Assembly (NCBI GenBank): GCA_038851035.1
Contig: JAWCLH010000015.1
Coordinates: 1-63,272 of the forward strand
Source of the DNA: Thermoplasmata archaeon
GTDB taxonomy: Archaea > Thermoplasmatota > DTKX01 > VGTL01
DNA length: 63,272 nt
Reading direction: 5' to 3'
In this document: piece after piece, positions 7,203 to 19,120 of the stretch
Layout of the letters: each line of letters opens with the position of its first letter
How positions within the stretch are numbered: the first letter of the stretch is position 1
Notes under the pieces: generated by a model
Databases searched by the model: none
Seen by the model: the letters and a program-made list of their open reading frames with translations, nothing else
What the model was told of the DNA's origin: nothing
Program-made: the position numbers and the translations under genes

Positions 7203-9262
7203 GGAAGGCTGAGAGGAAAGGAAGCTGTACGAGCGGAAGCAGAAAAAGAAACGAGAATAAGAGCCGGGGCCCCCTCATCAGGGGGTCCCGGACCAGATGG
7301 GGCGAGCTCGGCATCCGCTCCGCCCTTTTTGTTTCGGCAATTCTGGCCATCGTCATCGTGTTCTTCATCATCGTGTTTCTTTTCCGGGAGGCCTATCCGG
7401 CCTTCACCGGCATAGGAGCGGGCGAGGTTGTCGCGGGTGACAAGTGGAACCCGACCGGTGAGCCACCGGCATACGGCGCCCGCCCGCTCATCGCCGGCAC
7501 ACTCCTGGTCACGCTGGGGGCAATGGTCTTCTCCGTGCCAATAGGAATCGGCTCGGCCATATTTATCGCGGAGCTGGCCCCGCCGCGCCTCCGCCAAGTC
7601 CTGAAATCCGTCTCCGAGATACTCTCGGGGATACCGTCTGTGGTTTATGGCTTCTTTGGGCTCGTGGTGCTCACGGACTTTTTACGCGTGAGCTCTGGCC
7701 AGCCGACGGGGGAGAGCTGGCTGGCCGGCTCCCTTATTCTGGGCATCATGGCTCTGCCCATGATAGTGAGCGTCTCGGAGGATGCGATAAGCTCCGTGCC
7801 GAGGGAATATGTGGAGGCGTCGCTCGCGTCTGGCGCCACGCGCTGGCAGACCGTGAGCCGCGTCGTTCTCCCGGCCGCGATGTCCGGCATCGCCGCGGCC
7901 ATCATACTGGGTATGGGCCGCGCGATAGGCGAGACCATGGCGGTCATGATGGTGTGCGGCAACTCGCCCCTCATCCCCCAGCCCATCACCAATGTCTTTT
8001 CACCCATACGGACCATAACCAGCACGCTGGGAATCGAGATGGGCGAGGTCGCCTGGGGCGGCGACCACTACAGCGCCCTTTTCGCGCTGGCGGTCATCCT
8101 GTTCATCATTACGATAGTGATGAACAGCATCGCCAACTACATACTAGGCCGGCTCAAGCAGAAGTTCAGACCGTCGGCGCGCACCGGCGCCCGCGGAACC
8201 GCTTTCTGGCGGCCCCGCCTTCCCGTCCTGGCCCGGACGGTTGACCGCGTCTGGAAGAAACTGGCGCCGCGCCTCCCGACCCTCAGACTGTGGGCCGGCC
8301 GGGCGTTCAAGGCGCTGGGGGCGCTCGTCCTTGCGTGGCTCCTCGTCTCATGGTTCGGCTGGCTCTACGCCCCCGGGCTCATCGCCCTTCTGGTGCTCAT
8401 GACCTTCCTCTGGAGGAGGGCAAGCGAGAGGCTCAAGCAGCTGGTGGCATTCGGCATGGTCACGGCGGCGGTTCTGACGCTCCTCTTCCTTCTTGGCATT
8501 ATCTTGTGTTATATAATTATCAACGGCGCCCCGGCGCTGAGCGCGGAGTTCCTGACGACGCCGCCGCGCGACATCGGCCGCGCGGGAGGCATATTCCCAG
8601 CCATAGTCGGGACACTGTACCTGGTTGCTGGGGCCCTTCTCCTCGCGGTCCCTGTGGGCATCGGGGCTGGAATCTACCTTAACGAATACGCCCAAACCGG
8701 AAAGCTCACAAAGTTCATCCGGGCCGGAATAGACAACCTCAACGGCACGCCTTCCATCGTGTTCGGGCTTTTCGGCCTGTCCTTCCTGGTGCTCTACCTG
8801 AAGCTCGGCGTGTCCATGCTCGCCGGCCAGCTCACGCTAGGCTTCATGATTCTCCCCACCGTAATACGAACCACGGAAGAGGCGCTCAAGACGGTCCCTC
8901 AGCCCATACGCGAGGGGAGCCTCGCAACGGGCGCGACCAAGTGGCAGACCATCCGTAAGGTAGTGCTGCCCAACTCGGCCCCGGGCATCCTGACGGGCAT
9001 TGTGCTCGCGATGGGTCGCGCCGCCGGCGAGACGGCTCCTATAATGTTCACGGCGGTGGTGTTCAGCACCCGCTTCCTTCCCGAGTCTCTGCTGGACCCG
9101 GTGATGGCCCTTCCGTATCACCTCTTCGCGCTGGCCACCAGCGTGCCCGGCGCAAAAACCAACGCCTACGGTACGGCGCTCGTGCTGCTCCTGGTGGTGC
9201 TGCCGATGTACGCAGCAGCCACAATTCTCAGGCTAAAATATGTGAAGAATGTCAGGTGGTGA
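7199..9262 (+). CDS. Fused phosphate permease PstC-PstA
   Basis: A single 687-residue frame holds both membrane subunits that are usually separate in the Pst transporter. Residues of about 20-330 match PstC (a TM start, then the EYVEASLASGATRWQTV cytoplasmic coupling loop that contacts the ATPase). About 330-430 is a linker with two or three extra hydrophobic segments. About 430-687 matches PstA, with its own coupling loop (PIREGSLATGATKWQTI) and the terminal segments. The GTG start at 7199 overlaps the pstS stop (GTGA). The N-terminal 35 residues are basic and poorly conserved. The frame is continuous with no stop between the two halves, so the fusion is real in this sequence. Confidence 0.93.
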   Translation: MRKAERKGSCTSGSRKRNENKSRGPLIRGSRTRWGELGIRSALFVSAILAIVIVFFIIVFLFREAYPAFTGIGAGEVVAGDKWNPTGEPPAYGARPLIAGTLLVTLGAMVFSVPIGIGSAIFIAELAPPRLRQVLKSVSEILSGIPSVVYGFFGLVVLTDFLRVSSGQPTGESWLAGSLILGIMALPMIVSVSEDAISSVPREYVEASLASGATRWQTVSRVVLPAAMSGIAAAIILGMGRAIGETMAVMMVCGNSPLIPQPITNVFSPIRTITSTLGIEMGEVAWGGDHYSALFALAVILFIITIVMNSIANYILGRLKQKFRPSARTGARGTAFWRPRLPVLARTVDRVWKKLAPRLPTLRLWAGRAFKALGALVLAWLLVSWFGWLYAPGLIALLVLMTFLWRRASERLKQLVAFGMVTAAVLTLLFLLGIILCYIIINGAPALSAEFLTTPPRDIGRAGGIFPAIVGTLYLVAGALLLAVPVGIGAGIYLNEYAQTGKLTKFIRAGIDNLNGTPSIVFGLFGLSFLVLYLKLGVSMLAGQLTLGFMILPTVIRTTEEALKTVPQPIREGSLATGATKWQTIRKVVLPNSAPGILTGIVLAMGRAAGETAPIMFTAVVFSTRFLPESLLDPVMALPYHLFALATSVPGAKTNAYGTALVLLLVVLPMYAAATILRLKYVKNVRW

Positions 9263-9268
9263 GAGGAG

Positions 9269-10105
9269 ATGGGCGAAGCTGGGGTTGACGGTCGGGGGGG
9301 GCTGGTGGGCGCAGCCGGTGTCGCGAGAAGAAAGAGGGGCTGCGGCACCAACGGCGTGGCCATCGAGTGCCGGAAGGTGAATCTGTGGTACGGGGACACG
9401 CAGGCGCTGTTCGACATAGACCTCAAGATTGTGAGGAACGCCGTTACGGCGCTCATAGGCCCCTCGGGATGCGGAAAGTCCACGCTCATCAGGACCCTGA
9501 ACCGGATGAACGACGTAATCGAGGGCTGCAGGACCACGGGAGAGATTCTGTTCTGCGGTGCCAATATACTGGACAGGGAGACCGAAGTCACGGAACTCAG
9601 GAGGAGAATAGGCATGGTATTCCAGAAGCCCAACCCCTTCCCGATGTCGGTCTACGACAACGTGGCCTATGGACCGCGCGTCCACGGCCTCCGGAACCGG
9701 AAAGAGCTTGACGCCGTCGTGGAGAGGAGCCTGAAAGAGGCCGCGCTGTGGGAGGAGGTCAGGGACAGGCTCAACGAGAGCGCACTCGGCCTCTCCGGAG
9801 GCCAGCAGCAGCGCCTCTGCATCGCCAGAGCGCTAGCGGTTGGCCCCGAGGTCATCCTGATGGACGAGCCCTGCTCCGCCCTGGACCCGATCGCCACCGG
9901 CAAAATCGAGGACCTCATTGACACCCTGAGGGAGAGGCTCACGGTGGTCATCGTGACCCACAACATGCAGCAGGCGGCGAGAATCAGCGACTTCACGGGC
10001 TTCATGTACATGGGCAGGCTGATAGAGTATGGTGAGACGGAACGGATGTTCAAGAGCCCGAAGGAGGAGCTGACCGAGAGGTATATAACGGGGAGGTTCG
10101 GATAG
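9269..10105 (+). CDS. pstB: Phosphate transporter ATPase PstB
   Basis: A 278-residue ABC ATPase that powers the Pst transporter. Walker A is GPSGCGKST (64-72), the Q-loop is in [11 protein letters not shown] (118-127), the ABC signature is LSGGQ (175-179) and Walker B is VILMDEP (195-201), followed by the switch His in VIVTHNM. The [10 protein letters not shown] string and the NRMND region after Walker A are typical of PstB among ABC ATPases. The first 28 residues are a Gly/Arg-rich extension not needed for the fold; an internal start nearer to [11 protein letters not shown] is possible but no better codon is evident. It begins 6 bases after pstCA. Confidence 0.95.
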   Translation: MGEAGVDGRGGLVGAAGVARRKRGCGTNGVAIECRKVNLWYGDTQALFDIDLKIVRNAVTALIGPSGCGKSTLIRTLNRMNDVIEGCRTTGEILFCGANILDRETEVTELRRRIGMVFQKPNPFPMSVYDNVAYGPRVHGLRNRKELDAVVERSLKEAALWEEVRDRLNESALGLSGGQQQRLCIARALAVGPEVILMDEPCSALDPIATGKIEDLIDTLRERLTVVIVTHNMQQAARISDFTGFMYMGRLIEYGETERMFKSPKEELTERYITGRFG

Positions 10106-10129
10106 GAGGCCGAGAGGACCGGTGAGAAC

Positions 10130-10780
10130 ATGACCGAGAAGTTTCATACGGAGCTTGATGCGCTCAAAAGGGACATGATGGAGATGGGGCGCCTCGCAAC
10201 GGGAATGCTGAGGGACGCCATTCGAGCCCTGAAGGAGAGGGACGCGGGACTGGCGCGCGATGTGCAGGCCAGGAAAAAGGAGCTGGCCGAGTGGGACGAC
10301 AGAATAGAGGACAGGGCGCTGAAGCTGATCGCGCTCCACCAGCCGGTCGCGAGCGACCTGAGGACCCTCGCCTGCATCCTGAAGATGGACACCTATCTGG
10401 CCCGCGTTGGCAGGTACGGCAAGGACATCGCCCAGGTGGCGGAGGAGCTTGCAGAAAAGCCGCATCTCGCGAAGCTGGTCAGCATACCGCACATGAGCGA
10501 GGTGGCTGCCGGCATGGTCGAGGACGCGCTCAAGGCATTCGAGAGTTGCGACCTGTCGCTCCTGAAGGACTTCAGCGAGAAGGACGACGCCCTCGACGCC
10601 CAGAGGTGGGCGATATTCAGGGAGTGCGTGACCTACATGATGGAGGACCCGAAGAACATAACCCAGTGCGCCCACTACATCATGGTTGCAAAGTACCTCG
10701 AGCGCGTGGCCGACCACGCCTGCAAGATGGCCGAGAAAATTCATTACATGGTCACGGGAGAGAGAATAGAGATAAAATGA
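10130..10780 (+). CDS. phoU: PhoU phosphate transport regulator
   Basis: A 216-residue all-helical PhoU protein made of two three-helix bundles, each with the acidic metal-binding signature (first around DDRIEDRALKLI and YGKDIAQ, second around YLERVADHACKMAE). In bacteria PhoU damps Pst transport and signals phosphate sufficiency to PhoR. No PhoR-PhoB pair is seen here, so it more likely acts on PstB and on the AbrB-PhoU regulator at 4982-5989. It starts with a ggtgagaac leader 24 bases after pstB, in the same operon. Confidence 0.93.
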   Translation: MTEKFHTELDALKRDMMEMGRLATGMLRDAIRALKERDAGLARDVQARKKELAEWDDRIEDRALKLIALHQPVASDLRTLACILKMDTYLARVGRYGKDIAQVAEELAEKPHLAKLVSIPHMSEVAAGMVEDALKAFESCDLSLLKDFSEKDDALDAQRWAIFRECVTYMMEDPKNITQCAHYIMVAKYLERVADHACKMAEKIHYMVTGERIEIK

Positions 10781-10815
10781 GCGGCAGCGCAAAAGGGTGA
10801 GCGGGTGATGGGGAA

Positions 10816-11364
10816 ATGTCTGGTGGGAGGCAGGGGGAGCTGAGCCCCGATGAAGGGGTGCCCAGAGACGACCGCGCGAAAGGAGAAGCGGGAGAGCAGG
10901 GAAGCGGGAGGAAGAGCGTTCTGTTCATATGCACCCACAACTCCGCCCGCTCGCAGATGGCGGAGGGCCTTCTCAGGGCGCTTCACGGGGACCGCTACGA
11001 GGCCTTCAGCGCCGGGACGGAGCCTGCCCGGGTCCACCCCCTCGCTATCAGGGTGATGGCTGAGGTCGGGGTAGACATCTCCGGCCAGCGCTCCAAGAGC
11101 CTCGAGGAGTTCAGGGGGCGGGAGTTCGATTGGGTCGTGACGGTCTGCGACCGCGCCCATCAGACGTGCCCCTTCTTCCCCGGAGGGAAAATCCAACTCC
11201 ACCGGGGCTTCGATGACCCGGCCGGAGCCGGCGGCAGCGAAGAGGAGAGGCTGGCCGCCTTCAGGCGCGTCAGGGATGAGCTCAGGGACTGGATTGACTC
11301 CACCTTTGGAAAGACCCCCTCTGGAGAGCGCAGGAGGACCCGCCTCCCCGAGTTCCGTATCTGA
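10816..11364 (+). CDS. arsC: Thioredoxin-coupled arsenate reductase
   Basis: A protein of the low-molecular-weight phosphatase/ArsC family, 182 residues with a nonconserved 30-residue N-terminal extension. The P-loop is CTHNSAR (Cys39 to Arg45). Two more cysteines, Cys111 and Cys118 (VCDRAHQTCPFF), lie 72 and 79 residues after Cys39, the spacing of the Cys10/Cys82/Cys89 relay in Staphylococcus aureus pI258 ArsC. That supports arsenate reduction over a pure tyrosine phosphatase role. It follows phoU by 35 bases at the end of the pst operon; since Pst transporters also admit arsenate, co-expression would make sense. No arsenite pump gene is in the window. Confidence 0.87.
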   Translation: MSGGRQGELSPDEGVPRDDRAKGEAGEQGSGRKSVLFICTHNSARSQMAEGLLRALHGDRYEAFSAGTEPARVHPLAIRVMAEVGVDISGQRSKSLEEFRGREFDWVVTVCDRAHQTCPFFPGGKIQLHRGFDDPAGAGGSEEERLAAFRRVRDELRDWIDSTFGKTPSGERRRTRLPEFRI

Positions 11365-11460
11365 GGGGCCCCGCCGGCCATCAGGCCCTCCTCGTGTTTA
11401 TCCTGTCAGCGCTACGTAGCTCGAGCTAATCGGGTCCGTCTGGAGGTGGAAAAAAGGTAC

Positions 11461-11487
11461 ATCATACGCAAAGCTTTTAGACTGCCG
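11461..11487 (-). repeat. 3-prime half of the pre-23S bulge-helix-bulge processing stem
   Basis: As RNA (minus strand) this reads CGGCA, GUCU, a three-base bulge AAA, then the 15-base outer stem AGCUUUGCGUAUGAU. It pairs with 14426-14452. The two 3-base bulges on opposite strands separated by a 4-base-pair helix are the substrate form of the archaeal splicing endonuclease. Confidence 0.82.
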
Positions 11488-11499
11488 GACCGACAGAGC

Positions 11500-14420
<2,921 letters not shown>

Positions 14421-14425
14421 CGATT

Positions 14426-14452
14426 CGACAGACGTCCAGCTTTGCGTATGAT
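14426..14452 (-). repeat. 5-prime half of the pre-23S bulge-helix-bulge processing stem
   Basis: As RNA this reads AUCAUACGCAAAGCU (outer stem), GGAC (central helix), the bulge GUC and then UGUCG (inner stem). It pairs with 11461-11487: 15 perfect outer base pairs, a 4-pair central helix with one G-U, and 5 inner pairs with one G-U. Confidence 0.82.
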
Positions 14453-14589
14453 TCGGTGGTCATCGACCTCCCGGGCAAGGGCCCGGAAGCCTGTGTCTCC
14501 ACCACTTCCCCGGCGAGCCTATGTACCCTCGGCCTCTTCGTCGGGTGCATGATACCTCCTTTCGGAGGTACAAATGGCTTATGTAAGAA

Positions 14590-14602
14590 CTTATATATAA
14601 AA
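14590..14602 (-). promoter_or_regulatory. Promoter TATA box of the 23S rRNA gene
   Basis: The minus strand carries TTTTATATATAAG, a near-ideal archaeal TATA box, about 140 bases before the processing stem. Transcription would start near 14565, giving a leader that includes the 5-prime half of the stem. The surrounding 70 bases are strongly AT-rich in an otherwise GC-rich region. Confidence 0.7.
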
Positions 14603-14617
14603 TTATCATTTAAATTT

Positions 14618-14637
14618 ATTAAGATTTTTATCTTAAT
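14618..14637 (-). terminator. AT-only palindrome between glyS and the rRNA promoter
   Basis: ATTAAGAT, TTTT, ATCTTAAT forms a perfect 8-base-pair inverted repeat. It lies 44 bases after the glyS stop and just upstream of the rRNA TATA box. With its T-rich surroundings it could end glyS transcription, or act as a binding site for the rRNA promoter. Confidence 0.4.
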
Positions 14638-14680
14638 CATTTTATAATTCCCACATCCGGTCGCACCGGTGTCTGGCGTC

Positions 14681-16564
14681 CTACTCTATTCTCTCTCGCC
14701 CCGCGATTAAAAGGTGAATGAAGTCGGCGAGTCCATCCTTTCCCTTCCTCACCTGCTTTGTTGTGTCCCTGTCCCTGACAGTCACGGTTCCGTTTTGGAG
14801 GGTGTCAAAGTCCACCGTGACGCAGAAAGGTGTCCCGACCTCGTCCATGCGAGCATAGCGGCGGCCGATTGAGTCGGTTGCGTCTGTGTGGGTCCGGAGC
14901 CCGGCAGACCTGAGCCCTTTCTCGATTTCATTCGCCAATTCGACTAGCTCGGCCCTGTTGATGAGAGGAAAGACCGCAACCTGAATTGGCGCCACGGCCG
15001 GTTTGAGTTTGAGAACCACATAACTATCCTTTCCCGAAACACCCTCTCCAGTCTCCCCACCACCGCCCACTCCCCCATTCCTTCGATTGCCATCCCTCTC
15101 CGCCCGCCCCGCCATATCCATTCTCCCATCCCCCTCGCCCGCGTCCGCTCCTTCGCCCCTTTCCTTTTTCCTTCCTCCCCTCCCATCGAAATTTTCTCTA
15201 TCCGTCGCCTTTCCTTCGGTATAGGCGTGCTCGAGAATTGTGTAGATGATGCGGTCTATTCCATAAGAGGGCTCGATAACGTGGGGGGTGATCCACCGAC
15301 CGCTCTCCGTGACCGTGACTTTTTTTATCGTGAAGCAGTCGCTTGCCACCCTCAGCTTCCTCCCCTCAACCTCCAGCTCCACCTCATCCCTGCCATCCAC
15401 GGAGGCGGGCTCGAGTGCCTCAAGAGCCGCCGCTATCGCCTTCGCATCCTTTCTGTAGCGCGGCCCGAGCACCGCGTGGTTGGGCGCCACGACTCTCTTC
15501 TCGACGGTCCTAGGCTTCTCGTACCTCGCGAACGCGCGCAGGTCTACTCCGGAGTGCCTCATATGGGCCTCAAGGTCATAGCAGGTCCTGTCCGCTATCC
15601 CCACGAGTTCTGTCCAGCCGAAGGAGAGGAGAGCCTCGGCGTCCCAGCAGTCCGCGGCGTAGTGGGCCATCTCGCTTCTGGCGTGCTGCCTGAACCTTAG
15701 CCTTCCGGGGTCCACTCCCGCGTCGAGGAGGAACTGGGCCGTCAAGCCCATGTAGTACGCCACCCACTCACTCCCGATGAGACCCGACGCTACAGCCTCA
15801 CCGAGGCGGATCAGCATCTCCTCGCGTCCGTCGGGCAGGAGCCTGAGCCCCATGTCCCTGACCTCTGAGAAGCGCGGGTGGTGGGCCTTCTCCTCCGGGT
15901 CCAAAAATATCTCGGCCTCGGCCATGTTGAACTCGCGTAGGCGGATGAGCCCTTGGCGTGGCGCGATCTCATTCCTGTAGCCGCGACCGAGCTGCACCAC
16001 GCCGAACGGCAGCTTCTCCCTGAAGTAGCGGTAGAGTAGTCCGAAATCGAGGAACATCGCCTGGGCCGTCTCGGGTCTGAGGTAGCCCGTTCTTTTCACA
16101 CCCGGGCCTATTGATGTGCGGAACATCAGGTTGAATGGAAAGGGCTCCGACAGGGCTCCACCGCACTCCGGACAGCGCGCCCCGCTTTCTTTCAGCGCTC
16201 TCGAGATCTCCTCGAGCTCCGCCGGGGGCATGCCCCCCGACGTCTCTCGAAGAAGGTGGTCCGCCCTGAAGGCTTCGCCACATTTAGAGCACTCAACCAT
16301 TATATCGGAGAACTTGTCCAGATGGCCGGAGGCCCTGAAAACGATTTCTGGCGCTATCGCGGGCGCGGAGAGCTCCGCGAAGCCCTCGCCCCTGACATAA
16401 TATTCACGCCAGAGCTCCTCCACGCAGCTCTTGAGCCTACAGCCCAAGGGGCCGTAGTCATAAAAGCCCCCAGCCCCGCCATATATCTCGAAAGAGGGCC
16501 AGAGGAAGCCCCGGCGCTTGGCGAGCGCCATCACTCTGGAGAAGAGGTCCCCGGGCGCGCTCAT
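14681..16564 (-). CDS. glyS: Glycyl-tRNA synthetase, archaeal class II type, with a low-complexity insertion
   Basis: A 627-residue alpha2-type glycyl-tRNA synthetase. Motif 2 is seen in GRGYRNEIAPRQGL, followed by REFNMAEAEIF. A zinc-binding pair (CSKCG and CPECG) lies in the insert after motif 1, and motif 3 is in EPSYGIDRIIY. The C-terminal anticodon-binding domain runs from VAPIQVAVFPL (524) to the end. Between motif 3 and that domain, residues 451-513 form a Gly/Arg/Glu-rich stretch with no homology I recognise; other GlyRS proteins have a short link there. The frame stays open through it and the flanks are normal, so it is an insertion and not a frameshift. It is followed downstream by the 23S gene. 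Confidence 0.94.
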   Translation of the reverse strand: MSAPGDLFSRVMALAKRRGFLWPSFEIYGGAGGFYDYGPLGCRLKSCVEELWREYYVRGEGFAELSAPAIAPEIVFRASGHLDKFSDIMVECSKCGEAFRADHLLRETSGGMPPAELEEISRALKESGARCPECGGALSEPFPFNLMFRTSIGPGVKRTGYLRPETAQAMFLDFGLLYRYFREKLPFGVVQLGRGYRNEIAPRQGLIRLREFNMAEAEIFLDPEEKAHHPRFSEVRDMGLRLLPDGREEMLIRLGEAVASGLIGSEWVAYYMGLTAQFLLDAGVDPGRLRFRQHARSEMAHYAADCWDAEALLSFGWTELVGIADRTCYDLEAHMRHSGVDLRAFARYEKPRTVEKRVVAPNHAVLGPRYRKDAKAIAAALEALEPASVDGRDEVELEVEGRKLRVASDCFTIKKVTVTESGRWITPHVIEPSYGIDRIIYTILEHAYTEGKATDRENFDGRGGRKKERGEGADAGEGDGRMDMAGRAERDGNRRNGGVGGGGETGEGVSGKDSYVVLKLKPAVAPIQVAVFPLINRAELVELANEIEKGLRSAGLRTHTDATDSIGRRYARMDEVGTPFCVTVDFDTLQNGTVTVRDRDTTKQVRKGKDGLADFIHLLIAGRERIE

Positions 16565-16568
16565 CCCC

Positions 16569-17420
16569 TCACCGCAGCAGCACTTGTATCAGGTCCATGT
16601 CGAAGAGCATCGCCTGTAGTTTCTCCTGAGAGTCCTTCACTGGCAGCTGGCGGAAGTTATGCTCCCGCATCTTGCGCGCGGCGAGGCTCACGCCGGTCTT
16701 TTTCGTCACCGTCAAAGGGTTCTTGACCATCACCTTCTTGACAGGAATTGGGGGGAGTTCCTGCTCGGATATCTCATAATATAGCCTCATCAGGTTCCTC
16801 ACGCCCTCATAGTTCCACTGGTCCTCATCCTCGCCGAGGCCCATCGACGAGAGAACGCGCTTCGAGTCTATCTTGCTCATCCCGTATAGATCCTGGTCGG
16901 TTACGATGCCCACGATTCTGGCCTTCTCGTCCAGAACGGGGAGGGCGTAGGCTCCGGAGAGATGGAATACGGTCGCGACGACGGGGAGGGGCGTTCCCTC
17001 GAAGACCGGAACGCACGGGCCCTTCAGAAATGGCTCTATCGGTAGCTCGAGGTCCATTTTGTCTATTATCTTGAGAATGTCCATGCAGGTCAGGATGCCG
17101 GTGAGCCTTCCTCCCCGGACCACAGGGAGACGCCGGAGACGCTTCTCCACCATCGTTCTCACCGCTTCCTTCAGATCCGTCTCTGGGCTCACCACCACTG
17201 GCTCCCTGGTCATCACGATCGCAAGCTGGTCCTCGTGTGGGTGGTTGAAAATGTCCCTGCGCGTCACGATGCCGACAAGCTCTCTAGTTCCCTTCCTCAC
17301 GACAGGAAGGCCCGAGATTCCATGCCTCATCATGAGCCTCAGGGCCTCGGCCTTCTTTCCGGGCGCTTCGGCATAGATGACCTCCTCGGTCATCGCCTCC
17401 CTCACCTTCATCTCTCTCAT
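16569..17420 (-). CDS. Four-CBS-domain protein
   Basis: A 283-residue protein made almost wholly of four CBS domains (about 3-60, 62-122, 128-190 and 215-283), each with the G-(I/L)-x-x-x-x-D signature (GIVTRRDI, GILTCMDI, GIVTDQDL, and AMLFDMDL at the end). CBS pairs bind adenine nucleotides and act as energy or ligand sensors. No enzymatic domain is attached, so the partner is unknown. Its ATG overlaps the stop of the amidohydrolase gene, and glyS starts 4 bases after its stop, so the three genes are probably one transcript. Confidence 0.9.
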   Translation of the reverse strand: MREMKVREAMTEEVIYAEAPGKKAEALRLMMRHGISGLPVVRKGTRELVGIVTRRDIFNHPHEDQLAIVMTREPVVVSPETDLKEAVRTMVEKRLRRLPVVRGGRLTGILTCMDILKIIDKMDLELPIEPFLKGPCVPVFEGTPLPVVATVFHLSGAYALPVLDEKARIVGIVTDQDLYGMSKIDSKRVLSSMGLGEDEDQWNYEGVRNLMRLYYEISEQELPPIPVKKVMVKNPLTVTKKTGVSLAARKMREHNFRQLPVKDSQEKLQAMLFDMDLIQVLLR

Positions 17421-18526
17421 GGCCTCACCACTTTCCCTGCCCAGAGACGGTCTCCGAGCACTGCCAGCAGTACTCTCGCCCTCTCTCCTTTCGAGACCAG
17501 GGCCCTCGCGGGGTCCCTCGCCGCGTATAGTTCCTTACCTCCCGCAACGAAGAACCGGGCGGGCTCCCCCGGTCTCAAGGAAATGTCCCCTGCGCCATTT
17601 ATAACTTTCCGAAAGCCTAGTATGGCACACCTGAGTAGTTCGAGCGGCTTGGCGCCCTCCTGGCTTGAGAGTTCCCAGGCGCTCTGAAGGGTGGGGAGGA
17701 GCGAGGGGTGGGAGAGCATGGCGTTGTCCGTGCCCAATGCCACGTCTATTCCGAACGAGAGCATTCTTGGGATCTGGGGCCGGAGGCCGAAGAAAGCGTT
17801 AGCGCGCGGGCAGACGACCACCGGAATACCAGCCTCGGCGACCTTCTCAAAGTCGTAGCCCTCTGCCTTTATCATGTGGACGAGGAAATCCGGCCTTAGG
17901 TCGAGAACCATGTCGATGTTCTCCCTCACCACCTCACTTGCATGGAGCGCAAAGAGCTTTCCCCGGGAGTGAACGTGGGCCGAGAGGCTGCGGAGCTCTC
18001 CATAGTCCCAGTCCGCCGCCGCGCTGACCCCGATCCCATCGCAGAGCCGGAGAATTGCGTCGACTTCCTCTTTATTGTAGCTGAGACCCGTGGGACGACC
18101 GAGCACGAGACCGTTGAGGGGGAGCCCCGCCCGGGCCCGTTTCATTACAGCGACCCCCCGCACCCCACCTTCCCTGAAGTCGCAGAACGCCCTCACGCCA
18201 CTCCGGAGCATTTCCACTATCGAGCTCCGGATGCCGCGCTCGAGCGTGCGAGCGGGGACACGGGAGAGCTCTCTGTGCTTGAATCCAGTCGGAGGCGCGA
18301 GGAGGGCCTCCACGGTCCTCTCTCCCCGGTACCTCCACAGTCGGGGCCTGAGGCACGAATCCCCCAGATGGGTATGGGCGTTGACAAGCGAGGGAATGAT
18401 AAGGCCCTTTGCCAGTGCGCCTTCCTTCTGCCCCCTCCCGACCTCCTTTATCACGCCATCCTCGAAACCGACGTGCCCGGAGACAAAGCCCTCCTCGGTC
18501 AGGAGCTTGCCTGTGACGTATTTCAC
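17417..18526 (-). CDS. Metal-dependent amidohydrolase or deaminase
   Basis: A 369-residue amidohydrolase-superfamily enzyme (COG0402-like). The metal ligands are complete: HTH at 51-53 (NAHTHLGDS), His195 (ALHASE), His217 and Asp267 (GTDNAML). The N- and C-terminal strands (residues 1-40 and 325-369) make the usual small beta sandwich. At 369 residues it is shorter than typical SAH/MTA or guanine deaminases (about 430-450), so the substrate is open; a purine or related ring is the class expectation. It heads the run with the CBS protein and glyS. Confidence 0.83.
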   Translation of the reverse strand: MKYVTGKLLTEEGFVSGHVGFEDGVIKEVGRGQKEGALAKGLIIPSLVNAHTHLGDSCLRPRLWRYRGERTVEALLAPPTGFKHRELSRVPARTLERGIRSSIVEMLRSGVRAFCDFREGGVRGVAVMKRARAGLPLNGLVLGRPTGLSYNKEEVDAILRLCDGIGVSAAADWDYGELRSLSAHVHSRGKLFALHASEVVRENIDMVLDLRPDFLVHMIKAEGYDFEKVAEAGIPVVVCPRANAFFGLRPQIPRMLSFGIDVALGTDNAMLSHPSLLPTLQSAWELSSQEGAKPLELLRCAILGFRKVINGAGDISLRPGEPARFFVAGGKELYAARDPARALVSKGERARVLLAVLGDRLWAGKVVRP

Positions 18527-18670
18527 GGGCCCCTAATCCACGAGCCTCTTATATCTCTTGTTGTGCCCCCGTAGCTGAAATCGGGCTCCGGTTTACTGCC
18601 ATGCCCTCCCGCCCCAATCTACGCGCTGCGGCCCCTGCATTTCCGTTATACCGTTCGACCCGCTCCCGGC

Positions 18671-18685
18671 AAAAATATTATTATC
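18671..18685 (+). promoter_or_regulatory. TATA-like box upstream of the B12-subunit gene
   Basis: The run aaaaatattattatc lies 21-35 bases before the GTG at 18706. Its position argues that the in-frame ATG at 18601 is upstream of transcription and not the true start. Confidence 0.5.
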
Positions 18686-18705
18686 GGTTCCTATTATCTC
18701 CTCAG

Positions 18706-19119
18706 GTGGAAAGTTTGCCGATAAGGGTACTAATAGCGAAGCCCGGTCTCGATGGCCACGACCGCGGGGCTAAGGTCGTCGCGAAGGCGCTCCGGGACGC
18801 GGGCATGGAGGTCATCTACACGGGCCTGAGGCAGACACCGGAGCAGATAGTCGAAACCGCCATTCAGGAGGACGTGGACGTCGTCGGCCTGTCGTGCCTG
18901 TCCGGTGCCCATCTGACCCTATTCCCGCGGGTCGTGGAGCTTCTCAAGGAGAGGGGGGCCGGGGATATCCTTGTTGTTGGCGGCGGAATAATTCCTCCCG
19001 AGGACGTCCCGAAGCTGAAGAAGTCGGGCATAGCCATGGTCTTCGGGCCGGGAACTCCCTCCGAGGAGATTATCAGCTTCATAATGAAGAGCGTGGGGCC
19101 CGGTCAGAGCGAGGGCTGA
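18706..19119 (+). CDS. Methylmalonyl-CoA mutase, B12-binding small subunit
   Basis: About 137 residues, the size of a free-standing cobalamin-binding subunit. The B12 motif is DGHDRG ([15 protein letters not shown]), with the SCLSGAH and GGGIIP elements following in order. The GTG start at 18706 (V-E-S-L-P-I-R-V) puts the family's first strand near the start and lies just after a TATA-like box; TTG at 18715 is also possible. An ATG at 18601 would add 35 residues with no resemblance to the family. The catalytic large subunit is not in this window, so the mutase type (methylmalonyl, isobutyryl or other) is not certain. The mutase chaperone gene begins one base after it. Confidence 0.88.
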   Translation: MESLPIRVLIAKPGLDGHDRGAKVVAKALRDAGMEVIYTGLRQTPEQIVETAIQEDVDVVGLSCLSGAHLTLFPRVVELLKERGAGDILVVGGGIIPPEDVPKLKKSGIAMVFGPGTPSEEIISFIMKSVGPGQSEG

Positions 19120-19120
19120 C

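Noticed and set aside
9833-10792. A 319-codon minus-strand frame opposite pstB and phoU
   Set aside because: It is the mirror of two well-matched genes in GC-rich DNA; its translation has no recognisable domain.
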